64,000 nt of DNA from Pseudomonas frederiksbergensis (GCF_003732705.1 NZ_MOBR01000015.1:248001-312000), one strand, 5' to 3'; counted from the first letter of the stretch, positions 52,616-61,486 are shown. The notes: generated from the letters alone by a model not told the origin. Numbers and translations are program-made.

Positions 52616-53245
52616 ATGATCATCGTCCACCACCTGAACAACTCCCGTTCCCAGCGCATTCTCTGGCTGCTGGAGGAACTGGCGATCCCGTACGAACTGA
52701 AGCTCTATCAGCGTGACCCGAAGACCAACCTCGCGCCGCCGGAGTTGAAAGCCATCGACGCCCTGGGCAAATCCCCGGTGATTCAGGATGGCGCGCAGAA
52801 GCTGATCGAGTCCGCCGCAATCATCGATTACCTGATTCGCCGCCATGGCCAGGGTCGTTTGCAACCTGATCCGTCCACCGCCGCTTACGATCAATACGTG
52901 CAATGGCTGCACTTCGCCGAAGGCTCGGCGATGTTGCCGCTGATGCTGAATCTATACGTCGGCAAGTTGGGTGAGGCTGGCGCGCCGCTGCATCCACGGA
53001 TCAATTCGGAAGTGGCCAACTACCTGAGCTACCTCGACACCGCCCTCAGCCAGTCCGATTACCTGTTGGGTGATGAATTCAGCGCCGCCGATATCCAGAT
53101 GAGCTTTATCGGCGAGATCGCCAGGGCCCAGGGCAAGTTGCGCGACTACCCTCATATCGCCGCGTGGATTGAACGCTTCCAGGCCCGTCCAGCCTACGCG
53201 GCGGCGTTGAAAACCGGTGGCAAGTACGACTTCGCGCCCCACTGA
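52616..53245 (+). CDS. glutathione S-transferase
   Basis: A 209-aa GST. The thioredoxin-like domain begins MIIVHHLNNSRSQRILWLLE with Ser/Asn in the position of the catalytic residue; the glutathione-binding block is LGKSPVIQDGAQKLIESAAI. The C-terminal helical domain ends with DEFSAADIQMSFIGEIARAQ (N-capping Ser/Asp). It conjugates or reduces small electrophiles with glutathione; substrate unknown. Start: ATG 52616 with AAAAGG eight bases upstream. It is a different subgroup from the GST at 21688. Confidence 0.88.
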   Translation: MIIVHHLNNSRSQRILWLLEELAIPYELKLYQRDPKTNLAPPELKAIDALGKSPVIQDGAQKLIESAAIIDYLIRRHGQGRLQPDPSTAAYDQYVQWLHFAEGSAMLPLMLNLYVGKLGEAGAPLHPRINSEVANYLSYLDTALSQSDYLLGDEFSAADIQMSFIGEIARAQGKLRDYPHIAAWIERFQARPAYAAALKTGGKYDFAPH

Positions 53246-53292
53246 GTGATCACGTCCGGGCCAGGGACGGCCCGGAACATCAGGAGCCCGCC

Positions 53293-53811
53293 ATGCCGTC
53301 CATAGAACTGCACGCAGCCCAGCGCGATGAGCTGGAGACGATTGAAAACCTGATGCAGTTTTACGTGTACGACTTCAGCGAATGGCTGCCGCTGAAGCTT
53401 GGCGAGCACGGGTTATTCAATATCCAGCCCAAACCGGGTTACTGGCGCAATCCGGCGACGCAGCCGTTCCTGATCAAGGTTGACGGTGAACTGGCCGGGT
53501 TCGTGACCGTCGATGATGACATCCACGTCGCGGGTGCCGAGTTCAATATCGGTTACTTTTTTGTCAGCCGGCGCTTTCGTGGCCAAGGTGTCGCGAAGTT
53601 TGTCGTCTCTGCCCTCTTGAGCCGATTGCCCGGTCAGTGGCAAATTTTCCACATCGATGTGAACCAGCCTGCGCAGCGGTTCTGGGCGCATGTCATCCCG
53701 GTTCTCACCCTGGGAGAATTCACAACGCATCAGCTGCAGGTTGACGGCTATCCATGCACGTCCTACTGCTTCACAAGCCCCGGCCACAGCCCTCCGGGCA
53801 ACCTTTTCTAA
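53293..53811 (+). CDS. GNAT-family N-acetyltransferase
   Basis: A 172-aa acetyltransferase. The acetyl-CoA motif A is IGYFFVSRRFRGQGVAKFVV, with the RGQG pyrophosphate loop, preceded by the strand LAGFVTVDDD. The C-terminal part (FHIDVNQPAQRFWAHVIPVL) holds the usual helix with a bound-substrate wall. It transfers acetyl from CoA to an unknown amine. GGAG lies seven bases before the ATG. It follows the GST gene by 47 bp, perhaps co-transcribed. Confidence 0.85.
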   Translation: MPSIELHAAQRDELETIENLMQFYVYDFSEWLPLKLGEHGLFNIQPKPGYWRNPATQPFLIKVDGELAGFVTVDDDIHVAGAEFNIGYFFVSRRFRGQGVAKFVVSALLSRLPGQWQIFHIDVNQPAQRFWAHVIPVLTLGEFTTHQLQVDGYPCTSYCFTSPGHSPPGNLF

Positions 53812-54305
53812 TTCCAAAACCACTTTGTCCGACAATATGTAGTGACCAAAAATAATCACTACATAACCGTTGACGCCGTCGATTTGCCCTTGCATGATGC
53901 AGACGTCTCCCCGATCGGGAGTACAGGCAACACGTTTGAGCAAGCTCGTCTGACCGCCGAGCTGTTTTTCCCGGATACACGCTGCCCACAAGGCAGATTG
54001 AAGAAGCTGACCTGGCCCGAACGTCCAGTACAAGGACGAGAAGCGCTGGCGAAACGTTCTCATGACGCTTGTGGCCGACCCTGAAAATGTCGGCAGTGGC
54101 CTCCAGGTTTCGCCGCTTCTCTTCGTTGTGACGCTATTGCGTAGCAGTTATTCAACACGACTACATGCAACAGACGCGAGACCCCGCCTTTTTCGCGGCC
54201 GACCGCTGACGTCCTGGTTTCGGTGCCAGGGATCAACTAACCGATGGGCTACCTGTATTAGCGAATCAACTTTGAAAGATCACCAAATGGTCAAGGGGCT
54301 TAATT
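53812..54305. other. unexplained 494-bp stretch with a 10-bp inverted repeat
   Basis: No gene that I can support. At 53836-53865 TATGTAGTGA, ten AT-rich bases and TCACTACATA form a perfect inverted repeat, a good operator candidate. A GTG-started frame at 53842-54084 overlaps it and has no ribosome site or recognisable product. The second half (54120-54300) has lower GC than its surroundings, and presumably holds the promoter of the gene at 54306. Confidence 0.4.
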
Positions 54306-54635
54306 ATGAATCTGAACAATCAACCCACTATCGATGAACTGGCTCGTATGTTCGCTGCACAAAAAGACAGCCACGACAGCCATATCCTGTGGATCAGCAA
54401 GTCGGGCCAGGTGCATATGGACTGCCTGTCGCCCCATGCTCACGAAGAAGAGTTCGACAAGAACAACCAGAACTTGCTGGCCCGCCTGAAGATGTACCGT
54501 CGCGGCCAGGGCTATGTCGGCAAGAAAGCCGCAGCCGACAAAGACTTCATCGGTCATGTTCTGCAAACTCTGAAACAGGCGTGGGCATCGATGCAGAACC
54601 AGAACGAAGTTCGGGTGATTGATCGGTTCTACTAA
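54306..54635 (+). CDS. conserved hypothetical protein (109 aa)
   Basis: A soluble 109-aa protein. It begins MNLNNQPTIDELARMFAAQK, has a strand-rich segment (SHILWISKSGQVHMDCLSPH) followed by an acidic helix, and ends with a helical stretch and RVIDRFY. No cysteine pair, membrane segment or catalytic motif stands out. I recall similar Pseudomonas proteins of unknown function. AAGGGG lies seven bases before the ATG, and a strong terminator follows 15 bases after the stop, so it is a well-defined single-gene unit and probably well expressed. Confidence 0.75.
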   Translation: MNLNNQPTIDELARMFAAQKDSHDSHILWISKSGQVHMDCLSPHAHEEEFDKNNQNLLARLKMYRRGQGYVGKKAAADKDFIGHVLQTLKQAWASMQNQNEVRVIDRFY

Positions 54636-54650
54636 GCAAGATTGAAAAAA

Positions 54651-54685
54651 GGGCCTGCTTCCATTACGGAGCAGGCCCTTTTTTT
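54651..54685 (+). terminator. rho-independent terminator
   Basis: Stem gggcctgct/agcaggccc (9 bp, perfect), ten-base loop, followed by seven T. It is preceded by a run of A, so it may also stop minus-strand transcription. Confidence 0.92.
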
Positions 54686-54718
54686 GTGCCTGGCACAAAC
54701 GCCTGAACAACCTGCCCC

Positions 54719-54810
54719 CTGTGGGAGCGAGCTTGCTCGCGATGAGGCCATTTCATTCAACATCGTCGTTGTCTGACCCACCGCTATCGCGAGCAAGCTC
54801 GCTCCCACAG
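54719..54810. repeat. REPIN (gtgggagcgagcttgctcgcg type)
   Basis: The arms ctgtgggagcgagcttgctc and gagcaagctcgctcccacag surround a core of about 50 bp, between the terminator and the 3' end of cynR. Confidence 0.9.
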
Positions 54811-54823
54811 GGAATCGTGGTGA

Positions 54824-55705
54824 CTAAGCCATAGGTGTTCCCAACACCATCTCCACAAACGCCAACGCCGCCGCGCTGTGGTAATTATTTCGCCGCCGCA
54901 ACAACGCCGCCCCTCGCTGCGGCGCCTCACCTTGCACCGCAATCTTGCGCAATGCCCGGTCCTGCGTCGCAATCGCCTCCGGCAAAATCGTCGCCACCGC
55001 CGTGTGCCGAATCACTTCCAGCAGCGTACTCACCGAGTTCACCTCGATCACCACTTTGGGCGTGATGGCTTGCTGGCGGAAATACTCGTCAATGGATGAC
55101 CGGGTGATGAACTCAGGCGCCAGCAACGCGAATTCCAGTTGCGCCACCTCGCTCGGGGCCAGCGTGCCCTGGCTCTCATACAACGGGTGATCACGCCCGA
55201 CCATCACCCCCAGCGTTTCGACGAACGCCGGGATGCATTCAATCTCTGGATTGCGAACCGGCGTAAAGGCAATGGCGATGTCCAGTGAGTCGTCCGCCAG
55301 CCCGGCCTCGATGTCGTCCATGGACAACTCGAAAATCTCCAGGTGGATGTTCGGGAATCGCGCCACGTAGTCGCGCACCAGCGGCCCCACCAGGTATGCC
55401 ATGAAGGTCGGCGTCATGGCCAGGCGCAAGGTGCCACGGGACAAGTCCTTCACGTCATGCAACGCACGCTTGCCTGCTTCCAGTTCCACCAGCACCCGCC
55501 GCGCGCACTCGATGTAAGCCTCGCCGGCATCGGTGGGTTTGACCGTGCGCGAAGTGCGATCGAACAGGCTCACGCCGAGGGTTTCTTCCAGTTGCCGAAT
55601 CTGCTGGGAGAGGGTCGGTTGGGAGACGTGCAGCGCTTCAGCCGCGCGGGTGAAGCCGCCGTTGTCAGCGACTGCGATCAGGTAACGCAGATGTCGGAGC
55701 AGCAT
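54824..55705 (-). CDS. cynR: LysR-type regulator of cyanate metabolism
   Basis: A 293-aa LysR protein. MLLRHLRYLIAVADNGGFTR and ALHVSQPTLSQQIRQLEETL form the HTH and match CynR of E. coli. The effector domain contains TPTFMAYLVGPLVRDYVARF and LDIAIAFTPVRNPEIE. CynR activates the cyn genes when cyanate is present. It is divergent from cynS, with a 126-bp gap holding the control sites. Start: ATG 55705; the frame stays open to 56329 but that would run through the promoter and cynS. Confidence 0.9.
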   Translation of the reverse strand: MLLRHLRYLIAVADNGGFTRAAEALHVSQPTLSQQIRQLEETLGVSLFDRTSRTVKPTDAGEAYIECARRVLVELEAGKRALHDVKDLSRGTLRLAMTPTFMAYLVGPLVRDYVARFPNIHLEIFELSMDDIEAGLADDSLDIAIAFTPVRNPEIECIPAFVETLGVMVGRDHPLYESQGTLAPSEVAQLEFALLAPEFITRSSIDEYFRQQAITPKVVIEVNSVSTLLEVIRHTAVATILPEAIATQDRALRKIAVQGEAPQRGAALLRRRNNYHSAAALAFVEMVLGTPMA

Positions 55706-55831
55706 GGGGCAAATCCATCTATAGGCTGTGCTTATGCGCGGCATTGTATATCGGTCTTGGACGCTATGGATCAATCGGCAGAAGATTGCTCCACACACAG
55801 CAACAACCCAATCCGATAAAGGAGTCACACC

Positions 55832-56299
55832 ATGCAACAGTCCCACGCTTACAACGATCAGAGTCTGGCCCTGACCACTTCGATTCTTGATGCCAAGGCG
55901 CGCAAAAACCTGTCCTGGCAGGACCTGACCGACGGCACCGGCCTGGGCCTGGCCTACGTCACCGCCGCCCTGCTCGGCCAGCACCCACTGCCGGAAGCCG
56001 CCGCCAAAGTGGTCGGCGAGAAGCTGGACCTGGACGCTGACAGCATCGCCCGTCTGCAAATCATCCCGCTGCGCGGCAGCCTGGCCGGTGTGCCAACCGA
56101 CCCGACCATCTACCGCTTCCACGAAATGATCCAGATCTACGGCACGACGTTGAAAGCCCTGGTTCACGAGCAATTCGGCGACGGCATCATCAGCGCGATC
56201 AACTTCAAGCTGGACATGAAGAAAGTCGAAGACCCGGAAGGCGGCTCCCGCGCCGTGATCACCCTGGACGGCAAGTTCCTGCCACTGCGTCCTTTCTAA
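55832..56299 (+). CDS. cynS: cyanate hydratase (cyanase)
   Basis: A 155-aa cyanase that converts cyanate and bicarbonate to ammonia and CO2. The N-terminal helical domain (TTSILDAKARKNLSWQDLTD) and the C-terminal catalytic domain are complete. The active-site residues Arg95, Glu98 (IYRFHEMIQIYG) and Ser121 (GIISAINF) are present. Works as a decamer in the cytoplasm. AAGGAG lies seven bases before the ATG. It is first in a plus-strand unit with the DUF2790 gene and cynT. Confidence 0.96.
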   Translation: MQQSHAYNDQSLALTTSILDAKARKNLSWQDLTDGTGLGLAYVTAALLGQHPLPEAAAKVVGEKLDLDADSIARLQIIPLRGSLAGVPTDPTIYRFHEMIQIYGTTLKALVHEQFGDGIISAINFKLDMKKVEDPEGGSRAVITLDGKFLPLRPF

Positions 56300-56375
56300 A
56301 TCAGTACCGGCCCGCGCTGAGCGGGCCAACCATCCAACACCGATTTATTCACCCCATTCACCTGGAGGCTGCCCC

Positions 56376-56612
56376 ATGCATAAATTTCTGCTCGCACTCT
56401 CGCTGATCGCCGGCCTGGCGACCCAGGTTCAAGCTCAAGAAAGCGCCGTCGCCTACCAGTACGGCATGGACCTGGACATCGCCCAAGTCATCAACATCAC
56501 CCCTGTCGCCGATGTCTGCGGCCCGGCGCCGGTGGAGATGACCTACCTCGACTCCAAAGGCGCAACGCACATTTTGCAGTACAGCGAATTCGGTACCGGT
56601 TGCTCGAACTGA
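56376..56612 (+). CDS. DUF2790 small exported protein
   Basis: A 78-aa protein with a clear signal peptide (MHKFLLALSLIAGLATQVQA, cut about residue 20). The mature part of about 58 residues fits DUF2790: YGMDLDIAQVINITP, VCGPAPVEMTYLDSKG, LQYSEFGTGCSN, with two cysteines that could form a disulfide in the periplasm. Function unknown. It sits between cynS (76 bp) and cynT (34 bp) with its own GGAGG site, so it is probably transcribed with the cyanate genes. DUF2790 proteins are numerous in Pseudomonas. Confidence 0.85.
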   Translation: MHKFLLALSLIAGLATQVQAQESAVAYQYGMDLDIAQVINITPVADVCGPAPVEMTYLDSKGATHILQYSEFGTGCSN

Positions 56613-56646
56613 GCCTCCACGGTCCATCACTAAAGAGGAAGCACCC

Positions 56647-57306
56647 ATGAAAGCGCTCATCGACGGTTTTTTGAAGTTCCAGAAGGAAGCCTTCCCGCAA
56701 CGCACTGACCTGTTCAAACACCTGGCCACCACCCAGCACCCCGGCACGTTGTTCATCACCTGTTCCGACAGCCGCGTAGTGCCCGAATTGTTGACGCAAC
56801 AGGAGCCCGGTGAGCTGTTCGTGATCCGTAACGCCGGCAATATCGTGCCTTCGTACAGCCCACATCCGGGCGGTGTCTCGGCCACGGTCGAATATGCGGT
56901 CGCCGTATTGGGCGTCACCGATATTGTGATCTGCGGCCATTCCGACTGCGGCGCCATGACCGCCGTGGCCAAGTGCAAATGCATGGATCACCTGCCTGCG
57001 GTCAGCGGCTGGTTGCAACACGCCGAGTCGGCCAAAGTCATCAACGAATCGCGGCCTCACGCCAACGAAGCGGCCAAGGTCAGTTCGATGGTGCGCGAGA
57101 ACGTCATCGCGCAACTGGCGAATATCCAGACCCACCCGAGCGTGCGCCTGGCTCAGGAAAAAGGTCAGTTGAACCTGCATGGTTGGGTGTACGACATCGA
57201 AACCGGTTCGATCGATGCGCTGGATGCTGACAGCCGCAGCTTTGTGTCCCTGGTCGAACACCCGACAACCTGCGCGGTGTATGCGAAGGCTGCGCAGGTC
57301 GCCTGA
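56647..57306 (+). CDS. cynT: beta-class carbonic anhydrase of the cyanate operon
   Basis: A 219-aa beta carbonic anhydrase. Zinc ligands and catalytic pair are visible: Cys39, Asp41 and Arg43 in ITCSDSRVVPELL, and His98 and Cys101 in CGHSDCGAM. It interconverts CO2 and bicarbonate and supplies the bicarbonate that cyanase consumes, which matches its place after cynS. AGAGGA precedes the ATG. It ends two bases before the convergent MocR gene's stop. Confidence 0.92.
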   Translation: MKALIDGFLKFQKEAFPQRTDLFKHLATTQHPGTLFITCSDSRVVPELLTQQEPGELFVIRNAGNIVPSYSPHPGGVSATVEYAVAVLGVTDIVICGHSDCGAMTAVAKCKCMDHLPAVSGWLQHAESAKVINESRPHANEAAKVSSMVRENVIAQLANIQTHPSVRLAQEKGQLNLHGWVYDIETGSIDALDADSRSFVSLVEHPTTCAVYAKAAQVA

Positions 57307-57307
57307 G

Positions 57308-58639
57308 CTAAAAGTAAGCCCCGACCACCTGCTTCACTTTTATCAGCGCCTGTCGAAGCGAGTCCATGTCCACCGAGCCAAGCGCCAGCCTGATCGCATG
57401 GGGGACATGGACCGATGTCGCAAACGGTTCGGCAGTCGACACCGACACCTGCTCTTGCAGCAACGCCACGGCGATCTGATCCGCCCTCGCCTCTTCCGAC
57501 AAGGGCAGCCAGACAAAGTAGGACGCTGGGTGACGCACGTAGTGCATGCCCGCGAGCACCTCGTCGACAATCGCCTGCCGGGCCTGGGCATCCGCGCGTT
57601 TTTGCGCTTCCAGCAGGGTGACGGTGCCGTCGTCCAGCCAGGCCGTGGCAATCGCCGTCATTATCCCCGGCGTGTTCCAGGTGGTGGCCCTGATCGTGCG
57701 TTCCAGCGCGGGCACCATGGACAACGGCGCGGCAACGAAACCGACCCGCAACCCGGTGGCGATACTCTTGGATAACCCGGAAACGTAGACCGTCCTCTCC
57801 GGCGCCCATTCAGCCAACGGTGGTGGCGGCGCCTCAGCCAGGAAGGCGTAAGCGGCGTCTTCAATAATCAACACATCATGTTGGCGCGCAATCGCCACCA
57901 GTTGCTCGCGCTGATCGGCGGCCATCACCCAGCCCAATGGGTTATGCAAGGTCGGCATGCTGTAGACCGCGCGCACCGGACGGCTTCGACAGAGTTTTGC
58001 CAAAGCCGCGAGATCAGGCCCGGTGTCAGTGACGGGAATCGGCACCACCTCAAGGTGCAACGCCTCGGCCAGCACCTTGAACCCCGGATAGGTCAAGGCA
58101 TCGGCGGCGATCACGTCGCCGGGTTGCAGCAGCGCCATCATCGTCACCGCCAAACCGTGCTGGGCGCCGCTGACAATCACCACGTGTTCGGCCGCCACCG
58201 TCAGCCCGCGTGTCAGCAGATGACGCGCCACCGAGGCCCGTTCATGCAGGCGTCCGGCGTGGGGCTGGTAGCGCAAATGGGCCTCCAGGTCACCGGACAA
58301 CGCCAGTTGACGCAAAGCCATGCGCAACAGATCGGCCTGGCCCGGCAACGCGGGATAGTTGAAATTCAGATCACGCATCCCCTCGACAACACTGGGCTGG
58401 TGCACGCCCAGGCTGGGCGGTAGCGAGGTCTCCCGGACAAACGTCCCGCGCCCGGTTTCACCACTGACCAGCCCCATGGCTTCCAGCTCGGCGTAAACCC
58501 GACTGGCCGTGACCAAAGCCAGACCTTCGGTGGTCGCCAACTGTCGATGAGTCGGCAAACGCGTGCCGGGCGGCAGCCGGCCTGAACGGATATCGGCGGC
58601 AAAGGTGTCCACCAACGACTTGTACCGGGAGCGTGGCAT
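57308..58639 (-). CDS. MocR-type regulator (GntR HTH fused to aminotransferase domain)
   Basis: A 443-aa protein. The N-terminal GntR winged helix spans residues 1-70 (RLPPGTRLPTHRQLATTEGL, ASRVYAELEAMGLVSGETGR). A fold-type I aminotransferase domain fills the rest (about 100-440): PTLHNPLGWVMAADQ, LIIEDAAYAFLAE and the PLP lysine in VYVSGLSKSIATGLRVGF. Such proteins sense PLP or amino-acid ligands rather than catalyse. It is divergent from the EamA exporter at 58727, with a palindrome between, and probably controls it. Start: ATG 58639; the TTG at 58660 would overlap the palindrome. Confidence 0.87.
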   Translation of the reverse strand: MPRSRYKSLVDTFAADIRSGRLPPGTRLPTHRQLATTEGLALVTASRVYAELEAMGLVSGETGRGTFVRETSLPPSLGVHQPSVVEGMRDLNFNYPALPGQADLLRMALRQLALSGDLEAHLRYQPHAGRLHERASVARHLLTRGLTVAAEHVVIVSGAQHGLAVTMMALLQPGDVIAADALTYPGFKVLAEALHLEVVPIPVTDTGPDLAALAKLCRSRPVRAVYSMPTLHNPLGWVMAADQREQLVAIARQHDVLIIEDAAYAFLAEAPPPPLAEWAPERTVYVSGLSKSIATGLRVGFVAAPLSMVPALERTIRATTWNTPGIMTAIATAWLDDGTVTLLEAQKRADAQARQAIVDEVLAGMHYVRHPASYFVWLPLSEEARADQIAVALLQEQVSVSTAEPFATSVHVPHAIRLALGSVDMDSLRQALIKVKQVVGAYF

Positions 58640-58655
58640 CGAGAAATGTATCCAT

Positions 58656-58673
58656 GACAATTTTTTGATTGTC
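58656..58673. promoter_or_regulatory. palindrome between mocR-type gene and EamA gene
   Basis: GACAAT-N6-ATTGTC, a perfect 6-bp inverted repeat with an A/T spacer, 17 bp upstream of the regulator ATG and 54 bp before the transporter ATG. It is a plausible binding site for the MocR-type regulator. Confidence 0.45.
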
Positions 58674-58726
58674 CTGATCTTCGGTCATACGATGCGCTGA
58701 AAGCAACCCGACCGGATGAGACCACA

Positions 58727-59623
58727 ATGGAACGCACCTCGAAGCTGAACAATCCGTCGCTGGAAAACAGCACCCGCGGCTGGATCAATGGACTGATCGG
58801 CGTGGTGATCTTCAGCGGCTCGCTGCCGGCCACACGGCTGGCAGTCCTGGAATTCGATCCGATATTCCTGACCGTAGCGCGGGCGACCATCGCCGGGTTG
58901 CTGGCGCTGTGCCTGTTGTGGCTGTTCAAGGAAAAGCGCCCGGCCCGTCAGCAGCTTGTACCGCTGATCGTTGTCGCGCTGGGCGTGGTGGTCGGGTTCC
59001 CGTTGTTGACGGCGCTGGCCTTGCAATACGTGACCTCCGCGCACTCCATCGTGTTTATCGGCCTGCTGCCACTGGCGACCGCCGTGTTCGGTGTGCTGCG
59101 CGGCGGCGAGCGGCCAAAACCGGCGTTCTGGCTATTCTCGATCCTCGGCAGTTTGCTAGTGGTGGGATTTGCCGTGTCCCAGGGACTCACCGCCTCGCCA
59201 CAAGGCGATTTGCTGATGCTGCTGGCGGTGGTGGTTTGCGGGCTCGGTTATGCCGAAGGCGCGAAGCTGTCCCGGACACTGGGCGGCTGGCAGGTGATTT
59301 GCTGGGCGTTGCTGGTGTCGCTGCCGGTGATGGCGGCGCTGACCTGGTATCGCTTGCCCGCTTCATTTTCGACGATTAGCGCACCCGCCTGGCTGAGCCT
59401 GGCCTATGTGTCGCTGTTCAGCATGTTGATCGGTTTTGTGTTCTGGTATCGCGGACTGGCCCAAGGCGGGATTGCCGCCGTGGGCCAGCTTCAATTGCTC
59501 CAACCGTTCTTTGGCCTGGCGCTGTCGGCCACGCTGCTGCACGAGCAGGTCAGCCTGGGGATGCTGGGGGTCACCGTTGCGGTGATCCTGTGCGTGGCCG
59601 GGGCGCGAAGGTTTTCCCGCTAA
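58727..59623 (+). CDS. EamA/DMT-family transporter
   Basis: A 298-aa inner-membrane protein with ten predicted helices in two EamA repeats (GLIGVVIFSGSLPATRLAVL; LAYVSLFSMLIGFVFWYRGL). The family exports amino acids or other metabolites. It is divergent from the MocR-type regulator, a frequent pair in which the regulator senses the exported compound. No SD is strong, but ATG 58727 with GGATGAG upstream is acceptable. Substrate unknown. Confidence 0.86.
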   Translation: MERTSKLNNPSLENSTRGWINGLIGVVIFSGSLPATRLAVLEFDPIFLTVARATIAGLLALCLLWLFKEKRPARQQLVPLIVVALGVVVGFPLLTALALQYVTSAHSIVFIGLLPLATAVFGVLRGGERPKPAFWLFSILGSLLVVGFAVSQGLTASPQGDLLMLLAVVVCGLGYAEGAKLSRTLGGWQVICWALLVSLPVMAALTWYRLPASFSTISAPAWLSLAYVSLFSMLIGFVFWYRGLAQGGIAAVGQLQLLQPFFGLALSATLLHEQVSLGMLGVTVAVILCVAGARRFSR

Positions 59624-59632
59624 ACGCCAGGT

Positions 59633-59923
59633 TTATTCGTCGTCATACGTTCCCGGTTTGAACACGTGAGTGCGCAAGCCACTGGCCTCGACATCGACAA
59701 CACCCTGGACCGAACGGGTCAGTTCGATCGCCTGATCACATTGCCGATGTGTATCGACCATGCCGCTCAACGACACCGCACCGCCATGGGTTTTGACATG
59801 GATGTGCAAGCCAAAGTTGGGATCGGCCCGGGTCAGGGCCGATTTCACCCTCGCGGTCGTCCACGAGTCGCGGGCGGCCATGGCCAGGTCATGGGAGTAA
59901 TGCTCAAAGGAATGAAGTTTCAT
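59633..59923 (-). CDS. BON-domain protein
   Basis: A 96-aa protein containing one BON domain (about 25-90): DSWTTARVKSALTRADPNFG, VKTHGGAVSLSGMVDTHRQC, AIELTRSVQGVVDVEASGLR. BON domains bind membranes or partners in envelope-stress proteins such as OsmY. No signal peptide is visible in this version, so location is unclear. Start: ATG 59923 with a strong GGAGG eight bases upstream; the ATG at 59938 overlaps that site. It is convergent with the EamA gene (nine bases apart). Confidence 0.85.
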   Translation of the reverse strand: MKLHSFEHYSHDLAMAARDSWTTARVKSALTRADPNFGLHIHVKTHGGAVSLSGMVDTHRQCDQAIELTRSVQGVVDVEASGLRTHVFKPGTYDDE

Positions 59924-59983
59924 GGTGAAAACCTCCATTACACAAACACAGACACCCGATAAGTATAGTGCGGTCCCAGGGGC

Positions 59984-61486
59984 TCAGCGTTTGACCGACA
60001 AATCGGTCTGGGTCATGCGACTGCGAACGGTGAACACGCCATCCCCCGAGAGAATCGCGCTGCGGGCGAACAATCGACCGCTTTCCCAGTTCGAAAGGCC
60101 CAGTTCCGGCTTGTTCAACGCGTATTGGCCATCGACCCAACGGGTGATGCCGTTGCCGACAAAGGGCGCATTCACCGCGTTGTAGAAACGTTCATGCGCC
60201 TCGGCAGTTTCACTGATCAGCGACACGGTGAATTGCGGGCTGTAACGGTTAAACAAGGCGATGGCCTGATCGAGGTCGTCGACGATTTTCAGGCTGACTT
60301 CCGGGGTTTCTTCCCACTCCCACTCACGGCCCAATTGATCTTCCGCCAGCGGCTCGGCCAGTGCTTCGGTCACATAGCCTTCGGCGCGGTAGACCTCGAC
60401 GCTGGCGGTTTGCCAATCCCTCGGCAAATGCGACTCGCTGCCTTCGACGATGTGCAACTTGCAGCCCTGGCCGCGAGCAGTACCGGCCTGCTGCAAAGCG
60501 TCGAGAAACAGCGGCACCAGTTCAGCGGCGCGTTCACGCTGGATCAGGCAGACATTCAGGGTATTGCAGACTTTGCGGTCCAGGGAGTTGCGCACCACGG
60601 CGGCAAAACGCGTGGCATCGGCGGCTTTATCGGCGATCAGCCAGGCACCGCCGGTGCCGTGCAGGCTGACGGCGGTGCCGGCCTGTTGGGCGATGCTGCC
60701 CAGTTGACTGACTGCACGCCCCGAACCCCGGGCCACGGCCAGCGACAGACGTCGATCAGCGAACATCGCCCAACCGGCGGCGTGATTGACGCTTTCCACC
60801 AGCGACACCGCACCGGCCGGCAACCCGGCGTCCGCCAGTGCCGGGTTCAAGGCGTGGGTGACGATGGCTTGCGCGGTGCCCAAGGCATCGCTGCCAATGC
60901 GCAGCACGGCGGTGTTGCCGGTGCGCAATACGCCAGCGGCGTCGGCAAACACATTCGGCCGGCCCTCGAAGACGAAGGCGACGATGCCCAGCGGCGACAC
61001 CACTTGTTCGACTTTCCAGCCGTCATGCTCGACGCAACTGATGACTTTGCCGCGAGTGGCCGGCGCATCGCGCCAGGCCCGCAAGCCGGCAATCATGTCG
61101 CGGCGCATGCGCTCATCGGCCAGCAACCGCGTGGTGGAACGCCCGCGCGCCTTGGCGCGCTCGATGTCGGCCAGGTTCGCGGCCTCGATCAAGGCCCAGG
61201 TTTCGGCAGTTTCCAGGCGTTGGGCGAACAGGTCAAAGAACTCGCTGATGGCCTCGTCCGACACCGCCGACATCGCGTTGAATGCCGCTTGCGCACGCTC
61301 GATCGCCACGGTTGCCGCTTGCTGATCCACCACCGGAATCAACAACAACTCGCCGCTGACCTGTTCCACCAGCAAATGGTCACCGGGCTGAAAGCGCGCC
61401 GCCAGTTCGGGGCTGACCACGGTGACGCGGTTACCAGCGAAAGGGATCGGTGTGCCAGCGACGAGACGTTCGAGCGTGAGGGACAT
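59984..61486 (-). CDS. ProA-like aldehyde dehydrogenase (glutamate-5-semialdehyde dehydrogenase family)
   Basis: A 500-aa protein. Residues from about 80 fit the ProA family: MIAGLRAWRDAPATRGKVIS, VSPLGIVAFVFEGRPNVFAD, the nucleotide region TGNTAVLRIGSDALGTAQAI, and the catalytic Cys in RKVCNTLNVC. An extra N-terminal domain of about 80 residues makes it longer than housekeeping ProA (about 420). The WEWEETPEVSLKIVDDL and GITRWVDGQYALNKPELGLS ends fit too. It may be a paralogue with a different aldehyde or acyl-phosphate substrate. No proB is adjacent; it lies beside a glutaminase gene in the same orientation. Confidence 0.78.
   Translation of the reverse strand: MSLTLERLVAGTPIPFAGNRVTVVSPELAARFQPGDHLLVEQVSGELLLIPVVDQQAATVAIERAQAAFNAMSAVSDEAISEFFDLFAQRLETAETWALIEAANLADIERAKARGRSTTRLLADERMRRDMIAGLRAWRDAPATRGKVISCVEHDGWKVEQVVSPLGIVAFVFEGRPNVFADAAGVLRTGNTAVLRIGSDALGTAQAIVTHALNPALADAGLPAGAVSLVESVNHAAGWAMFADRRLSLAVARGSGRAVSQLGSIAQQAGTAVSLHGTGGAWLIADKAADATRFAAVVRNSLDRKVCNTLNVCLIQRERAAELVPLFLDALQQAGTARGQGCKLHIVEGSESHLPRDWQTASVEVYRAEGYVTEALAEPLAEDQLGREWEWEETPEVSLKIVDDLDQAIALFNRYSPQFTVSLISETAEAHERFYNAVNAPFVGNGITRWVDGQYALNKPELGLSNWESGRLFARSAILSGDGVFTVRSRMTQTDLSVKR

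Noticed and set aside
53413..54063. 216-codon minus-strand frame
   Set aside because: Antisense to the GNAT gene over half its length, no recognisable domain, no ribosome site.
55706..56329. N-terminal extension of cynR to 501 aa
   Set aside because: It runs through the divergent promoter and the whole of cynS antisense; the family start is ATG 55705.
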